8,857 nucleotides of DNA, from assembly GCA_964437215.1 (NCBI GenBank), contig CAYTFZ010000103.1:1-8857 (forward strand), written 5' to 3'. The position numbers and the translations under genes are program-made. The DNA comes from JAAYAN01 sp964437215 (GTDB taxonomy: Bacteria > Bacteroidota > Ignavibacteria > Ignavibacteriales > Melioribacteraceae). The notes beneath the pieces were generated by a model. That model was given only the letters and a program-made list of their open reading frames with translations. It was not told the origin of the DNA and did no database searches. Shown here piece by piece: positions 1 to 6,543 of this stretch; position 1 is the stretch's first letter, and each line of letters starts with the position of its first letter.

Positions 1-1
1 C

Positions 2-1567
2 CAGAATAATTTTGACGGGATGATTTCATCTATTGAAGATATAACTGAGATAAAGAAAGCAGAAACCCTGTTACGGAGTAGTGAAGAAAAATTCAAAAAA
101 GTATTCTTAACTTCTCCGGATTCAATAAATATTAATCGTTTGGAAGATGGAATGTTTGTTTCTATTAACCAAGGGTTTACAAGAAATATGGGTTATACAG
201 AAAAAGAAGTTATTGGTAAAACTACAATTGAATTAAATCTTTGGGTTGACTTAACCGATAGAGAATTACTTGTTAAGAATTTAGAACAAAACGGAATGGT
301 TGAAAACTTTATAACAAAATTCAGAACCAAATCCGGCGAAATAAAATATGGAATGATGTCGGCAATAATAATTGATTTTGATGGTATCCCGCATCTTTTA
401 AATATAACAAGAGATATTACTGAAAATAAGCGAATTGAAAAAGAATTAAACGAAGCGCGCGCTATGTTAAAAGCTGCTCTCGATCAAAGTTCTGCCGGAA
501 TTGCAATTGCAGATGCGCCTGATGGAAAATTACGATATTTAAACGATGCCGGTTTACTAATTCTTGGCGGCATCCGGAATGAAATTATGGAAGGAGTTGG
601 AATTGAACAATATAGTTCCAGCTGGCATCTTGTTGATTTTGACGGAAGACAGTTAAATAAAGATGAAGTTCCGCTTGCAAGAGCAATTATGTTTGGCGAA
701 ACCAATTCCAGAGAATTTATTATTCGTAAAAGTCATAAAGATGAGCGGTTTGTTTTGGCAAATGCAACTCCAATTAAAAACGAAGCTGGTGAAGTGATTG
801 CCGGTATAGTTGTGTTTGTTGATATTACCGCCCGCAAGCTTGCCGAACGGGAAATTATTAAAGCCAAGGAGAAAGCAGAAAGTGCTGACAAGTTGAAATC
901 CGAATTTCTCGCGCAAATGTCGCACGAAATACGCTCACCAATTAATACAATATTAAATTCAGTTGCATTACTCAAGGAAGAATTACATAATGCCGATGAG
1001 GAAATAAAATCGATCTTCCCAATTTTAGATTCAGCCGGAAGCCGGGTTATTAAAACAATTGATTCAATTCTTAATATGTCCGAACTTCAGCTTGGAATTT
1101 ACGAACCTCATTTAAAGGAAGTAAATATTCAGGAAGACATACTTAACATTGTTTGCGCTGAGTTCAAGCATTTAGCCGAAATGAAAAATTTGGAATTTAT
1201 TTACACTTCTGAAACCGATAAAACAATACTAATTGTTGATGAATACAGTACCGGACAAATATTCAGAAATTTACTGGATAATGCTGTAAAATATACAAAT
1301 GAGGGCAGCATTTCCGTTAAAATATTCAGAAGCGAATCAGGCTTGCTTTCAGTGGATGTTATGGATACCGGCGTTGGAATTAGTAAAGAATTTTTACCGA
1401 CTCTATTTACTCCTTTCCGGCAGGAAGAACAAGGTTATACCCGAAAATATGATGGAAACGGTTTAGGTTTGGCTCTGATTAAAAAATATTGCGAAATCAA
1501 TAATGCTGAAATTTCGGTTCGTAGTAAAAAACATTTTGGCACAGTATTTACAATTGAGTTCAAATAA
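2..1567 (+). CDS. PAS-domain sensor histidine kinase, 5'-truncated by the window edge
   Basis: This is the C-terminal part of a multi-PAS sensor histidine kinase. The frame stays open from base 2 through the ATG at 20. The codons before that ATG (QNNFDG) continue into GMISSIEDITEIKKAE, the typical end of a PAS/PAC domain, so the ATG at 20 is probably internal and the true start lies to the left. Numbering from that Met, a PAS domain covers about 22-136 (ending in RDITENKR) and a second about 149-273 (ending in VDITARKLAE). A short coiled linker leads to the HisKA dimerisation domain with the phospho-acceptor H302 in SHEIRSP. The HATPase domain spans about 410-514 with N box LLDNAVKY (N421), G1 DTGVGIS (D449) and G2 GNGLGLAL (479-486). 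No transmembrane segment or receiver domain lies in the visible part, so its signal and partner regulator are unknown. It likely autophosphorylates H302 and passes phosphate to an unlinked or upstream-encoded regulator. Family assignment is firm, function is not. Confidence 0.9.
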   Translation, partial: QNNFDGMISSIEDITEIKKAETLLRSSEEKFKKVFLTSPDSININRLEDGMFVSINQGFTRNMGYTEKEVIGKTTIELNLWVDLTDRELLVKNLEQNGMVENFITKFRTKSGEIKYGMMSAIIIDFDGIPHLLNITRDITENKRIEKELNEARAMLKAALDQSSAGIAIADAPDGKLRYLNDAGLLILGGIRNEIMEGVGIEQYSSSWHLVDFDGRQLNKDEVPLARAIMFGETNSREFIIRKSHKDERFVLANATPIKNEAGEVIAGIVVFVDITARKLAEREIIKAKEKAESADKLKSEFLAQMSHEIRSPINTILNSVALLKEELHNADEEIKSIFPILDSAGSRVIKTIDSILNMSELQLGIYEPHLKEVNIQEDILNIVCAEFKHLAEMKNLEFIYTSETDKTILIVDEYSTGQIFRNLLDNAVKYTNEGSISVKIFRSESGLLSVDVMDTGVGISKEFLPTLFTPFRQEEQGYTRKYDGNGLGLALIKKYCEINNAEISVRSKKHFGTVFTIEFK

Positions 1568-1577
1568 TATTCTTTAA

Positions 1578-4364
1578 CTACAATTTAAGAACTTGTTTCA
1601 AAAACTTTCCTGTATGGCTTTCCGGATTTTTTGCAATTTCTTCAGGAGTTCCTGCAGCAACAATATAACCGCCTTTATCTCCGGCTTCGGGACCAAGGTC
1701 TATAATGTAATCGGCACATTTAATAATATCCAGGTTATGCTCTATTATTACAACCGAATTGCCGTTTTCAACAAGCATATTAAAACAATTTAGCAGCTTG
1801 CTAATATCGTGAAAATGAAGTCCTGTCGTTGGCTCATCAAAAATGAACAGCATATTTTTACTAATCTTCTGATTATATAAATGCTGGGCAAGCTTTACTC
1901 TTTGAGCTTCTCCGCCTGAAAGAGTGTTCGAAGGCTGTCCGAGTTTGATATATCCAAGTCCAACATCCGAAAGAACTTTTAAAAATCCAGCAATTTTATT
2001 GTGATGGCTGAAAAAATCAAAAGCTTCCGAAACGTTCATATCAAGTATTTCAACAATATTTTTACTTCTGTACATAACATCAAGCACTTCTTTTTTAAAA
2101 CGAGTGCCTTTACAGTCTTCACACTCAAGGTAAAGGTCTGCAAGAAATTGCATCTCAATTTTTACAAATCCGTCCCCTTCGCAGGTTTCGCATCTTCCGC
2201 CTGGAACATTAAACGAAAAAAATCCAGGTTTGTATCCTCTCTGCTTTGATAAAGGCATAGAGGCAAAAAGTTCGCGTATATGTTCGTAACCTTTTACATA
2301 GCTTATAGGATTCGATCTCGGCGATTTACCGATTGGCGACTGGTCAACAATTTCAATATCCGAAATATAACGCGTTCCGTTAATCGAGTCGTACTTGCCA
2401 ATTTTAGGAGGATTCTTCCCAAGCAATTTGGCAATACCTCCGTATAAAATATCGTGAACCAGCGTACTTTTACCCGAGCCGCTTACTCCTGTAACTACAA
2501 CCATTTTTTTCAGAGGAATATCAACGTTTACATTTTTTAAATTATTTTCCCGGGCGTTTCTTACAAGTAATAATTCAGTTTCTTCGGTTCTTCTGTTTTC
2601 GGGAAGAGGAATACTTTTTTTTCCGGAAAGATATTGACCTGTAAGCGAATTATCGCATTTTAAAATTTCCGGATATGTATTTTGCGCCATAATTTCGCCG
2701 CCGTAAATTCCCGCTTTGGGACCCATATCTATAATAAGATCGGCAGCTTTCATCATTTCGGCATCGTGTTCCACCACCAAAACAGTATTTCCAAGATCGC
2801 GCAGGTTTTTAAGCAGCTTTATTAGTTTTTCGTTGTCCCGCGGATGCAGACCAATGCTTGGCTCATCTAAAACATAAAGAGTGCCGATAAGCGCCGAACC
2901 GAGCGAAGTGGCAAGATTTATTCTCTGCGTTTCGCCTCCGGATAAAGTGTTGCTTAATCTGTTTAAAGTAAGATAACCCAGTCCCACGTCATTTAAAAAG
3001 TTTAATCTTTTTTGAATTTCTTTTAATATTCTTCCGCCGACTGCTGTTTCGTAATCGGTAAGTTTAAGATTATTAAAAAAGCTGCAAGCCGATTCAATTG
3101 ATAATTCCACAATATCCATTATCGACATATCCGAAATTTTTACCTGAAGAGCTTCTCGCCGTAAACGCGAACCTTTACAAGCGCTGCACTTTGTATATCC
3201 CCTGTATTTGCTTAACAAAATACGGATATGCATTTTATAAGTGTCCCGCTCAAGCATCTCAAAAAACTTATTGATTCCGGTAAAACCTTCGTACCCGTTT
3301 TTTATAAGTTCTTTTTGGATATTGCTTAATTCTTCGTATGGAATATGTGTGGTAATTCCTTTTGAAGGAGCAGTTCTTATCAAATCTCTGGCAAATTTCC
3401 CGAATTTAACACCGCGCCAAGGAGCAATTGCCCCCTCTAAAATGCTTAACTGGGGATTAGGAACCACAAGATCCATATCAATTCCCATAACCCGCCCGAA
3501 TCCCTGGCATACAGGGCAGGCTCCAAAAGGATTATTAAACGAAAAAAAACGAGGTTCCGGTTCTTCGTAACGAATTCCGCAGCATTCATAAAACTTGTTG
3601 AAATGCTTTATTCCATCAGTATCGCTATTAATAAAAACCAGTCTGTCTTCGCCTTCCTTAAAAGTTGTTTCAATCGAATCGGAAAAGAGTTCGCGCATTT
3701 TTCCTTTTTGCACAGTCAATCGGTCTATTATAACATAAACCCCTTCTTTCGATTTTGGAAATTTTTCAGCTTCATTAAGATTAATCAGACTTTTATTTTG
3801 ATAGATTCTGAAGAAACCTTTTTTTATTAGCAATTCGAACTCTTCTTTTACTTTTCTGCCTTCATGCGTCCGCAGCGGAAATCCCAGCAAGAACTTTTCG
3901 CCTTCATTCTGCTCTTCAAGCCAGGTAGTTACCGTAGCAACCGAATCTTTTTGTACTGCCTTGCCGCAACTGAAACAAAATGTCTTTCCTATCCGGGCAT
4001 ACAAAAGACGCAAAAAATCATAAATTTCTGTACTTGTGCCAACTGTCGATCGCGGATTTCTGGAACCGCTTTTCTGTTCGATTGCAACCGCCGGCGAAAT
4101 ACCGTAAATAAAATCAACATCGGGTTTGTTTATTCTTTCTAAAAATTGCCTTGCATAAGAAGAAAGACTTTCAACATACCGCCGCTGTCCTTCTGCGTAT
4201 ATAGTATCGAAAACAAGCGAAGATTTTCCGCTTCCGCTTACTCCGGTTACAACAATAAGCTTATTCCTCGGAAGTTCAAGCGAAATGTTTTTAAGATTAT
4301 GCTCCCTTGCCCCTTGAATAATGATTTTATCTTTTGGATATTTTGAGTAATCTTTTGCCGGCAT
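1578..4364 (-). CDS. uvrA: UvrABC excision repair ATPase, subunit A
   Basis: UvrA is the damage-recognition ATPase of nucleotide excision repair. It dimerises, scans DNA and loads UvrB in the cytoplasm. At 928 residues it matches the usual length of about 940. Both ABC modules are complete: Walker A GVSGSGKSS at 41-49 and GVSGSGKS at 626-633, signatures LSGGE at 474-478 and 815-819, and Walker B/catalytic pairs D500-E501 and D843-E844 (DEPSIGLH, DEPTTGLH). The C-terminal zinc finger is intact (C725, C728, C748, C751), as is a CxxC at 393-396; another CxxC sits at 130-133. The first classical zinc finger (E. coli 253-280) is altered: C283 and C286 are present, but the first pair reads YECC, giving Y259, C261 and C262. 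The ATG at 4364 begins MPAKDY with no clear Shine-Dalgarno; a TATAAT box lies about 38 bp upstream. It is monocistronic and convergent with the kinase gene, with stops 10 bp apart. Confidence 0.98.
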   Translation of the reverse strand: MPAKDYSKYPKDKIIIQGAREHNLKNISLELPRNKLIVVTGVSGSGKSSLVFDTIYAEGQRRYVESLSSYARQFLERINKPDVDFIYGISPAVAIEQKSGSRNPRSTVGTSTEIYDFLRLLYARIGKTFCFSCGKAVQKDSVATVTTWLEEQNEGEKFLLGFPLRTHEGRKVKEEFELLIKKGFFRIYQNKSLINLNEAEKFPKSKEGVYVIIDRLTVQKGKMRELFSDSIETTFKEGEDRLVFINSDTDGIKHFNKFYECCGIRYEEPEPRFFSFNNPFGACPVCQGFGRVMGIDMDLVVPNPQLSILEGAIAPWRGVKFGKFARDLIRTAPSKGITTHIPYEELSNIQKELIKNGYEGFTGINKFFEMLERDTYKMHIRILLSKYRGYTKCSACKGSRLRREALQVKISDMSIMDIVELSIESACSFFNNLKLTDYETAVGGRILKEIQKRLNFLNDVGLGYLTLNRLSNTLSGGETQRINLATSLGSALIGTLYVLDEPSIGLHPRDNEKLIKLLKNLRDLGNTVLVVEHDAEMMKAADLIIDMGPKAGIYGGEIMAQNTYPEILKCDNSLTGQYLSGKKSIPLPENRRTEETELLLVRNARENNLKNVNVDIPLKKMVVVTGVSGSGKSTLVHDILYGGIAKLLGKNPPKIGKYDSINGTRYISDIEIVDQSPIGKSPRSNPISYVKGYEHIRELFASMPLSKQRGYKPGFFSFNVPGGRCETCEGDGFVKIEMQFLADLYLECEDCKGTRFKKEVLDVMYRSKNIVEILDMNVSEAFDFFSHHNKIAGFLKVLSDVGLGYIKLGQPSNTLSGGEAQRVKLAQHLYNQKISKNMLFIFDEPTTGLHFHDISKLLNCFNMLVENGNSVVIIEHNLDIIKCADYIIDLGPEAGDKGGYIVAAGTPEEIAKNPESHTGKFLKQVLKL

Positions 4365-4401
4365 AATTTAACCAATTTATTAAACATCAAAATTACAAAA
4401 A

Positions 4402-4430
4402 ATTATACATACCGTGAAAAAATGTTGCGA
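4402..4430 (-). promoter_or_regulatory. putative sigma70-type promoter of uvrA
   Basis: Reading the minus strand, a perfect TATAAT lies at 4407-4402, preceded after 17 bp by TCGCAA (4430-4425), a weak -35 that matches TTGACA at three positions. Transcription would start near 4395, giving a leader of roughly 30 nt before the uvrA ATG. No LexA-like or other operator palindrome was seen. The -10 is convincing, the -35 is not. Confidence 0.4.
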
Positions 4431-4438
4431 GAAAAAGT

Positions 4439-4467
4439 TTGACAACAAATTAAACAATCAAGAATAT
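4439..4467 (+). promoter_or_regulatory. putative promoter of the methyltransferase gene
   Basis: An exact TTGACA at 4439-4444 is followed after 17 bp by GAATAT (4462-4467), a weak -10. The start would fall near 4474, leaving a leader of about 40 nt. A TATAAT at 4493-4498 is an alternative -10, but it has no matching -35 and would leave almost no leader. The -35 lies only 8 bp from the -35 of the divergent uvrA promoter, so the two may compete for RNA polymerase. Confidence 0.35.
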
Positions 4468-4514
4468 GTTTCGTCTTAAGAATATAAAATTTTATAATAT
4501 AGCAGGAAATAAAA

Positions 4515-5069
4515 ATGAGCAACAATAGGAATAAAGTCTGTCCGGTTGAAATAGCTGGCGGGCTCGATAATTCAATCAGAAAAATATTTCAGAACCCGCG
4601 TAAAATATTAAAGCCATACTTAAACGAAGGAAATGTTGTTTTGGATTTAGGATGCGGACCAGGCTTTTTTTCCGTGGAGATTGCAAAGATGGTCGGTGAA
4701 AAAGGGAAAGTGATTTCTGCGGATTTACAGAACGGAATGCTTGAAAAAGTTAAAAAGAAAATTAAAGGTACCAATTTAGAGAAAAGAATTTTTTTGCATA
4801 AATGCGATTCCGATAAAATAGGACTTAAAGAAAAAGTCGATTTTATACTAGCTTTTTTTATGGTTCACGAAGTTCCTGATCAGGAACAGATGTTTAATGA
4901 ATTAAGATCAATCCTTAAATCCGGCGGAAAATTTCTGATTGTTGAACCAGATTTTCACGTTTCAAAAAATGCTTTTTCAGAAATGATTATTAAACTTGAA
5001 AAGGCTGGATTTAAAATAATTGAAAAACCTAAAATGTTTTTATGCAGAGCTTTGCTGTTAACTTTGTAA
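4515..5069 (+). CDS. class I SAM-dependent methyltransferase, substrate unknown
   Basis: This is a small (184 aa) Rossmann-fold methyltransferase of the Methyltransf_11/25 type. Motif I, VLDLGCGPG, is at 42-50 and binds S-adenosylmethionine. An acidic strand end follows (ISAD, D70), then FILAFFMVHEVPDQE in the motif IV region and LKSGGKFLIVEPD in the later Rossmann strands. The N-terminus carries CPVEIAGGLDN (9-19) followed by an Arg-rich segment and QNP. I recognise this arrangement from a family of short bacterial and archaeal methyltransferases without an assigned substrate; Cys9 and the acidic residues could contribute to substrate or metal binding, which is inference. No signal peptide or membrane segment is seen, so it is cytoplasmic. 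The ATG at 4515 is supported by AGGAAA at 4504-4509, 5 nt upstream. The gene stands alone between the divergent uvrA and a terminator. It resembles UbiE/ArsM-type enzymes only at the fold level, so those names should not be applied. Confidence 0.88.
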   Translation: MSNNRNKVCPVEIAGGLDNSIRKIFQNPRKILKPYLNEGNVVLDLGCGPGFFSVEIAKMVGEKGKVISADLQNGMLEKVKKKIKGTNLEKRIFLHKCDSDKIGLKEKVDFILAFFMVHEVPDQEQMFNELRSILKSGGKFLIVEPDFHVSKNAFSEMIIKLEKAGFKIIEKPKMFLCRALLLTL

Positions 5070-5071
5070 AC

Positions 5072-5098
5072 AAAAAAAGGCTGCATAATGCAGCCTCT
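5072..5098. terminator. bidirectional intrinsic terminator between convergent genes
   Basis: A perfect 8-bp stem, AGGCTGCA (5078-5085) with TGCAGCCT (5089-5096), encloses a 3-nt loop. On the minus strand it is followed by a run of seven T (complement of A5072-5078), ideal for ending yebC, whose stop is at 5104. On the plus strand the tail is a weaker CTTAATTTTATT. It lies 8 nt after the methyltransferase stop at 5069, so it serves both genes. Confidence 0.88.
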
Positions 5099-5103
5099 TA
5101 ATT

Positions 5104-5814
5104 TTATTGCATATTATGATAAACTGATTGAACGTCATCGTCTTCTTCCAATGCATCAATAAGTTCTTCAATTTCCTTCTGCTGTTCTTCGTTAAGTTCT
5201 TTCATATTATTGGGAATGTACTGAACTTCGGTTGCGGTAATTTCATAATTTTTCTCTTCAAGCGCTTTTTGCATACTTCCAAAATCTTGAAAAGAAGTAT
5301 ATATATAAATAAATTCGTCATCGTATGAAAGTTCATCTAGCCCGAAATCAATTAATTCAAGTTCAAATTCATCAATATCTTCAATCTTCGATTTTTCAAT
5401 TTTTAACAAGCCTTTTTTATCGAACATAAATGCAATGCTTCCGGAATTGCCTAAAGTCCCTTCGTGTTTACGGAAAATATGGCGAATACTTGCAACAGTT
5501 CTGTTCGGATTATCAGTAGCTGTTTCAATCAAAACAGCAACACCATGAGGTCCGTATCCCTCATACACAATTTCTTCGTAGCCGCTTGTATCTTTCGACG
5601 AAGCTCTTTTAATAGCTGCTTCAACCTTATCTTTTGGCATATTTACGCTTTTTGCATTTTGAATTGCCATGCGTAATTTCGAATTTGATTTTTGGTCGGG
5701 CCCCCCTGCTTTAACAGCTATTTCAATATCTTTGCGTACACGGTTAAATGCCTTACTCATTTTTGCATAACGGGCAAACATTTTATGTTTTCTCGTTTCA
5801 AATATTCTTCCCAT
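5104..5814 (-). CDS. yebC: YebC/TACO1-family protein
   Basis: This is a full-length (236 aa) member of the YebC/TACO1/PmpR family. The family was long annotated as transcriptional regulators, and YebC/TACO1 proteins have more recently been linked to ribosome function and translation of difficult proline-rich stretches. The core motif KSNSKLRMAIQNAKSVNMPKD, EEIVYEGYGPHGVAVLIETATDN, RHIFRKHEG and LGNSGSIAFMF is unmistakable. The N-terminus reads MGRIFETRKHKMFARYAKMS instead of the common MAGHSKWANIKHRK, a variant I associate with Bacteroidota-type homologues. The C-terminus is acidic (IDALEEDDDVQSVY), normal for the family. The ATG at 5814 has AGGA on the minus strand (5825-5822), 7 nt upstream, which fixes the start. 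It is a single gene ending in the strong hairpin at 5072-5098. The symbol is a family name; whether it acts on transcription or translation here cannot be told from sequence. Confidence 0.95.
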   Translation of the reverse strand: MGRIFETRKHKMFARYAKMSKAFNRVRKDIEIAVKAGGPDQKSNSKLRMAIQNAKSVNMPKDKVEAAIKRASSKDTSGYEEIVYEGYGPHGVAVLIETATDNPNRTVASIRHIFRKHEGTLGNSGSIAFMFDKKGLLKIEKSKIEDIDEFELELIDFGLDELSYDDEFIYIYTSFQDFGSMQKALEEKNYEITATEVQYIPNNMKELNEEQQKEIEELIDALEEDDDVQSVYHNMQ

Positions 5815-5921
5815 CGGAAAATCCTATAATATTTTTATTAAAACTGTTTTTTTAAATTTAATAATTAATTTTAAGGAAAAATAATTTTTTTTCAGAAAAA
5901 ATTCTACAGTGTTTAAAAACA

Positions 5922-5948
5922 AAAAAGCCCTCGTTATGAGGGCTTTTT
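5922..5948 (-). terminator. intrinsic terminator of the cold-shock gene
   Basis: The stem GCCCTC (5927-5932) / GAGGGC (5938-5943) has a 5-nt loop and is extended by five A-T pairs, so the minus strand ends in a T-run and the plus strand does as well. It lies 16 nt beyond the csp stop. The same symmetric structure would stop any plus-strand read-through. Confidence 0.9.
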
Positions 5949-5964
5949 ACAGTTATATTCGTTT

Positions 5965-6174
5965 TTAAACTACTTTAACGTCTTTAGCTTGTGGACCTTT
6001 TTGTCCCTGACTGACTTCAAACTCAACACTCTGACCTTCTTCAAGAGATTTGTATCCGTCAGCTACTATAGACTGATAATGAACAAATACGTCTTCTCCA
6101 CTAGCTTGTGAAATGAATCCGTAACCTTTTGAACTGTTGAACCATTTAACGGTTCCTTTGATGCGCTCTGCCAT
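5965..6174 (-). CDS. CspA-type cold-shock / RNA-chaperone protein
   Basis: A 69-residue single cold-shock domain protein, the standard length. It is an OB-fold that binds single-stranded RNA and DNA and melts RNA secondary structure, and it acts in the cytoplasm. RNP1 is KGYGFIS (about 16-22, Tyr in place of the second usual Phe) and RNP2 is VFVHYQ (about 29-34, with Y in place of the common F). The opening KGTVKWFNSSKGYGFI and the end GPQAKDVKVV are typical. The start at 6174 is supported by a strong AAGGAG on the minus strand (6188-6183), 8 nt upstream. It is followed by its own terminator and preceded by about 100 bp of A+T-rich leader after the tRNA-Ser terminator. Which paralogue it is (cold-induced or constitutive) cannot be decided, so no cspA/B/C symbol is given. 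Confidence 0.95.
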   Translation of the reverse strand: MAERIKGTVKWFNSSKGYGFISQASGEDVFVHYQSIVADGYKSLEEGQSVEFEVSQGQKGPQAKDVKVV

Positions 6175-6278
6175 AAACAGTGCTCCTTAAAAAATAATTA
6201 TAAAAAAAATAGTAAATTGAGCAGAGCTTTGAAGCGGGGAAAAACAATAATACTTAAAGATACTGTCAATTATTACTT

Positions 6279-6301
6279 AAAAAAGAGTTTATTAAACTCT
6301 T
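6279..6301 (-). terminator. intrinsic terminator of tRNA-Ser
   Basis: On the minus strand an 8-bp stem AAGAGTTT/AAACTCTT (6301-6294 with 6290-6283) with a 3-nt loop is followed by six T (complement of 6284-6279). It begins 2 nt after the tRNA discriminator base. Stem G+C is low (two G-C pairs), so it may leak, but position and T-run fit a tRNA terminator and separate the tRNA from csp. Confidence 0.7.
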
Positions 6302-6302
6302 G

Positions 6303-6389
6303 CGGAGAGTCAGGGATTCGAACCCCGGAAGGACTTACATCCTTAACGGTTTTCAAGACCGCCGCATTCAACCACTCTGCCAACTCTCC
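6303..6389 (-). tRNA. tRNA-Ser, anticodon UGA
   Basis: An 87-nt class II tRNA on the minus strand. The acceptor stem GGAGAGT pairs fully with ACTCTCC, followed by discriminator G73. The D stem is GCA/TGC and the anticodon stem GCGGT/ACCGT closes the loop CTTGAAA, giving anticodon TGA (complement of 6353-6355). The long variable arm is built on AAGGA/TCCTT, and the T loop is GGTTCGAATCC with its flanking stem. The long variable arm and anticodon identify serine; it reads UCN codons, mainly UCA and UCG. The 3' CCA is not encoded (CAA follows), so CCA-adding enzyme is needed. Confidence 0.97.
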
Positions 6390-6434
6390 AATTCAATAAA
6401 TAAAAAACACAAAATACAATAAACAAGGACTTTT

Positions 6435-6462
6435 AATATACAGTATAAAAAAAGAAAAACAA
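6435..6462 (-). promoter_or_regulatory. possible promoter of tRNA-Ser
   Basis: On the minus strand TTGTTT (6462-6457) and TATATT (6440-6435) are spaced by 16 bp, placing the start near 6428, about 40 nt before the mature tRNA 5' end. The -10 matches at five of six positions, the -35 at three. The region is so A+T-rich that chance matches are expected; TATACT at 6447-6442 is an alternative. Confidence 0.25.
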
Positions 6463-6543
6463 AATATTTTTTTGTTAACCTTATTATGTTTACAATATTA
6501 AATTTAAAATTATTAAAATTACATCAAGAAAAAAATTGAGATA

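Noticed and set aside
484..975. Three overlapping minus-strand open frames opposite the kinase.
   Set aside because: They lie within the conserved PAS and HisKA coding sequence and show no domain or ribosome binding site of their own.
1593..4346. Several plus-strand open frames opposite uvrA, 66 to 109 residues long.
   Set aside because: They are shadows of the strongly conserved uvrA frame and have no recognisable protein features.
4493..4498. A perfect TATAAT just before the methyltransferase gene.
   Set aside because: It has no partner -35 and would leave about 10 nt of leader, overlapping the ribosome binding site; in this A+T-rich region it is likely chance.
4365..4514. A search for a LexA-type SOS operator in front of uvrA.
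   Set aside because: No CTG-N-CAG or GAAC-N-GTTC palindrome is present; SOS control cannot be claimed.
6217..6399. A 60-residue open frame containing ESGIRTPEGL on the plus strand.
   Set aside because: It is the antisense reading of tRNA-Ser, a well-known source of false small proteins.
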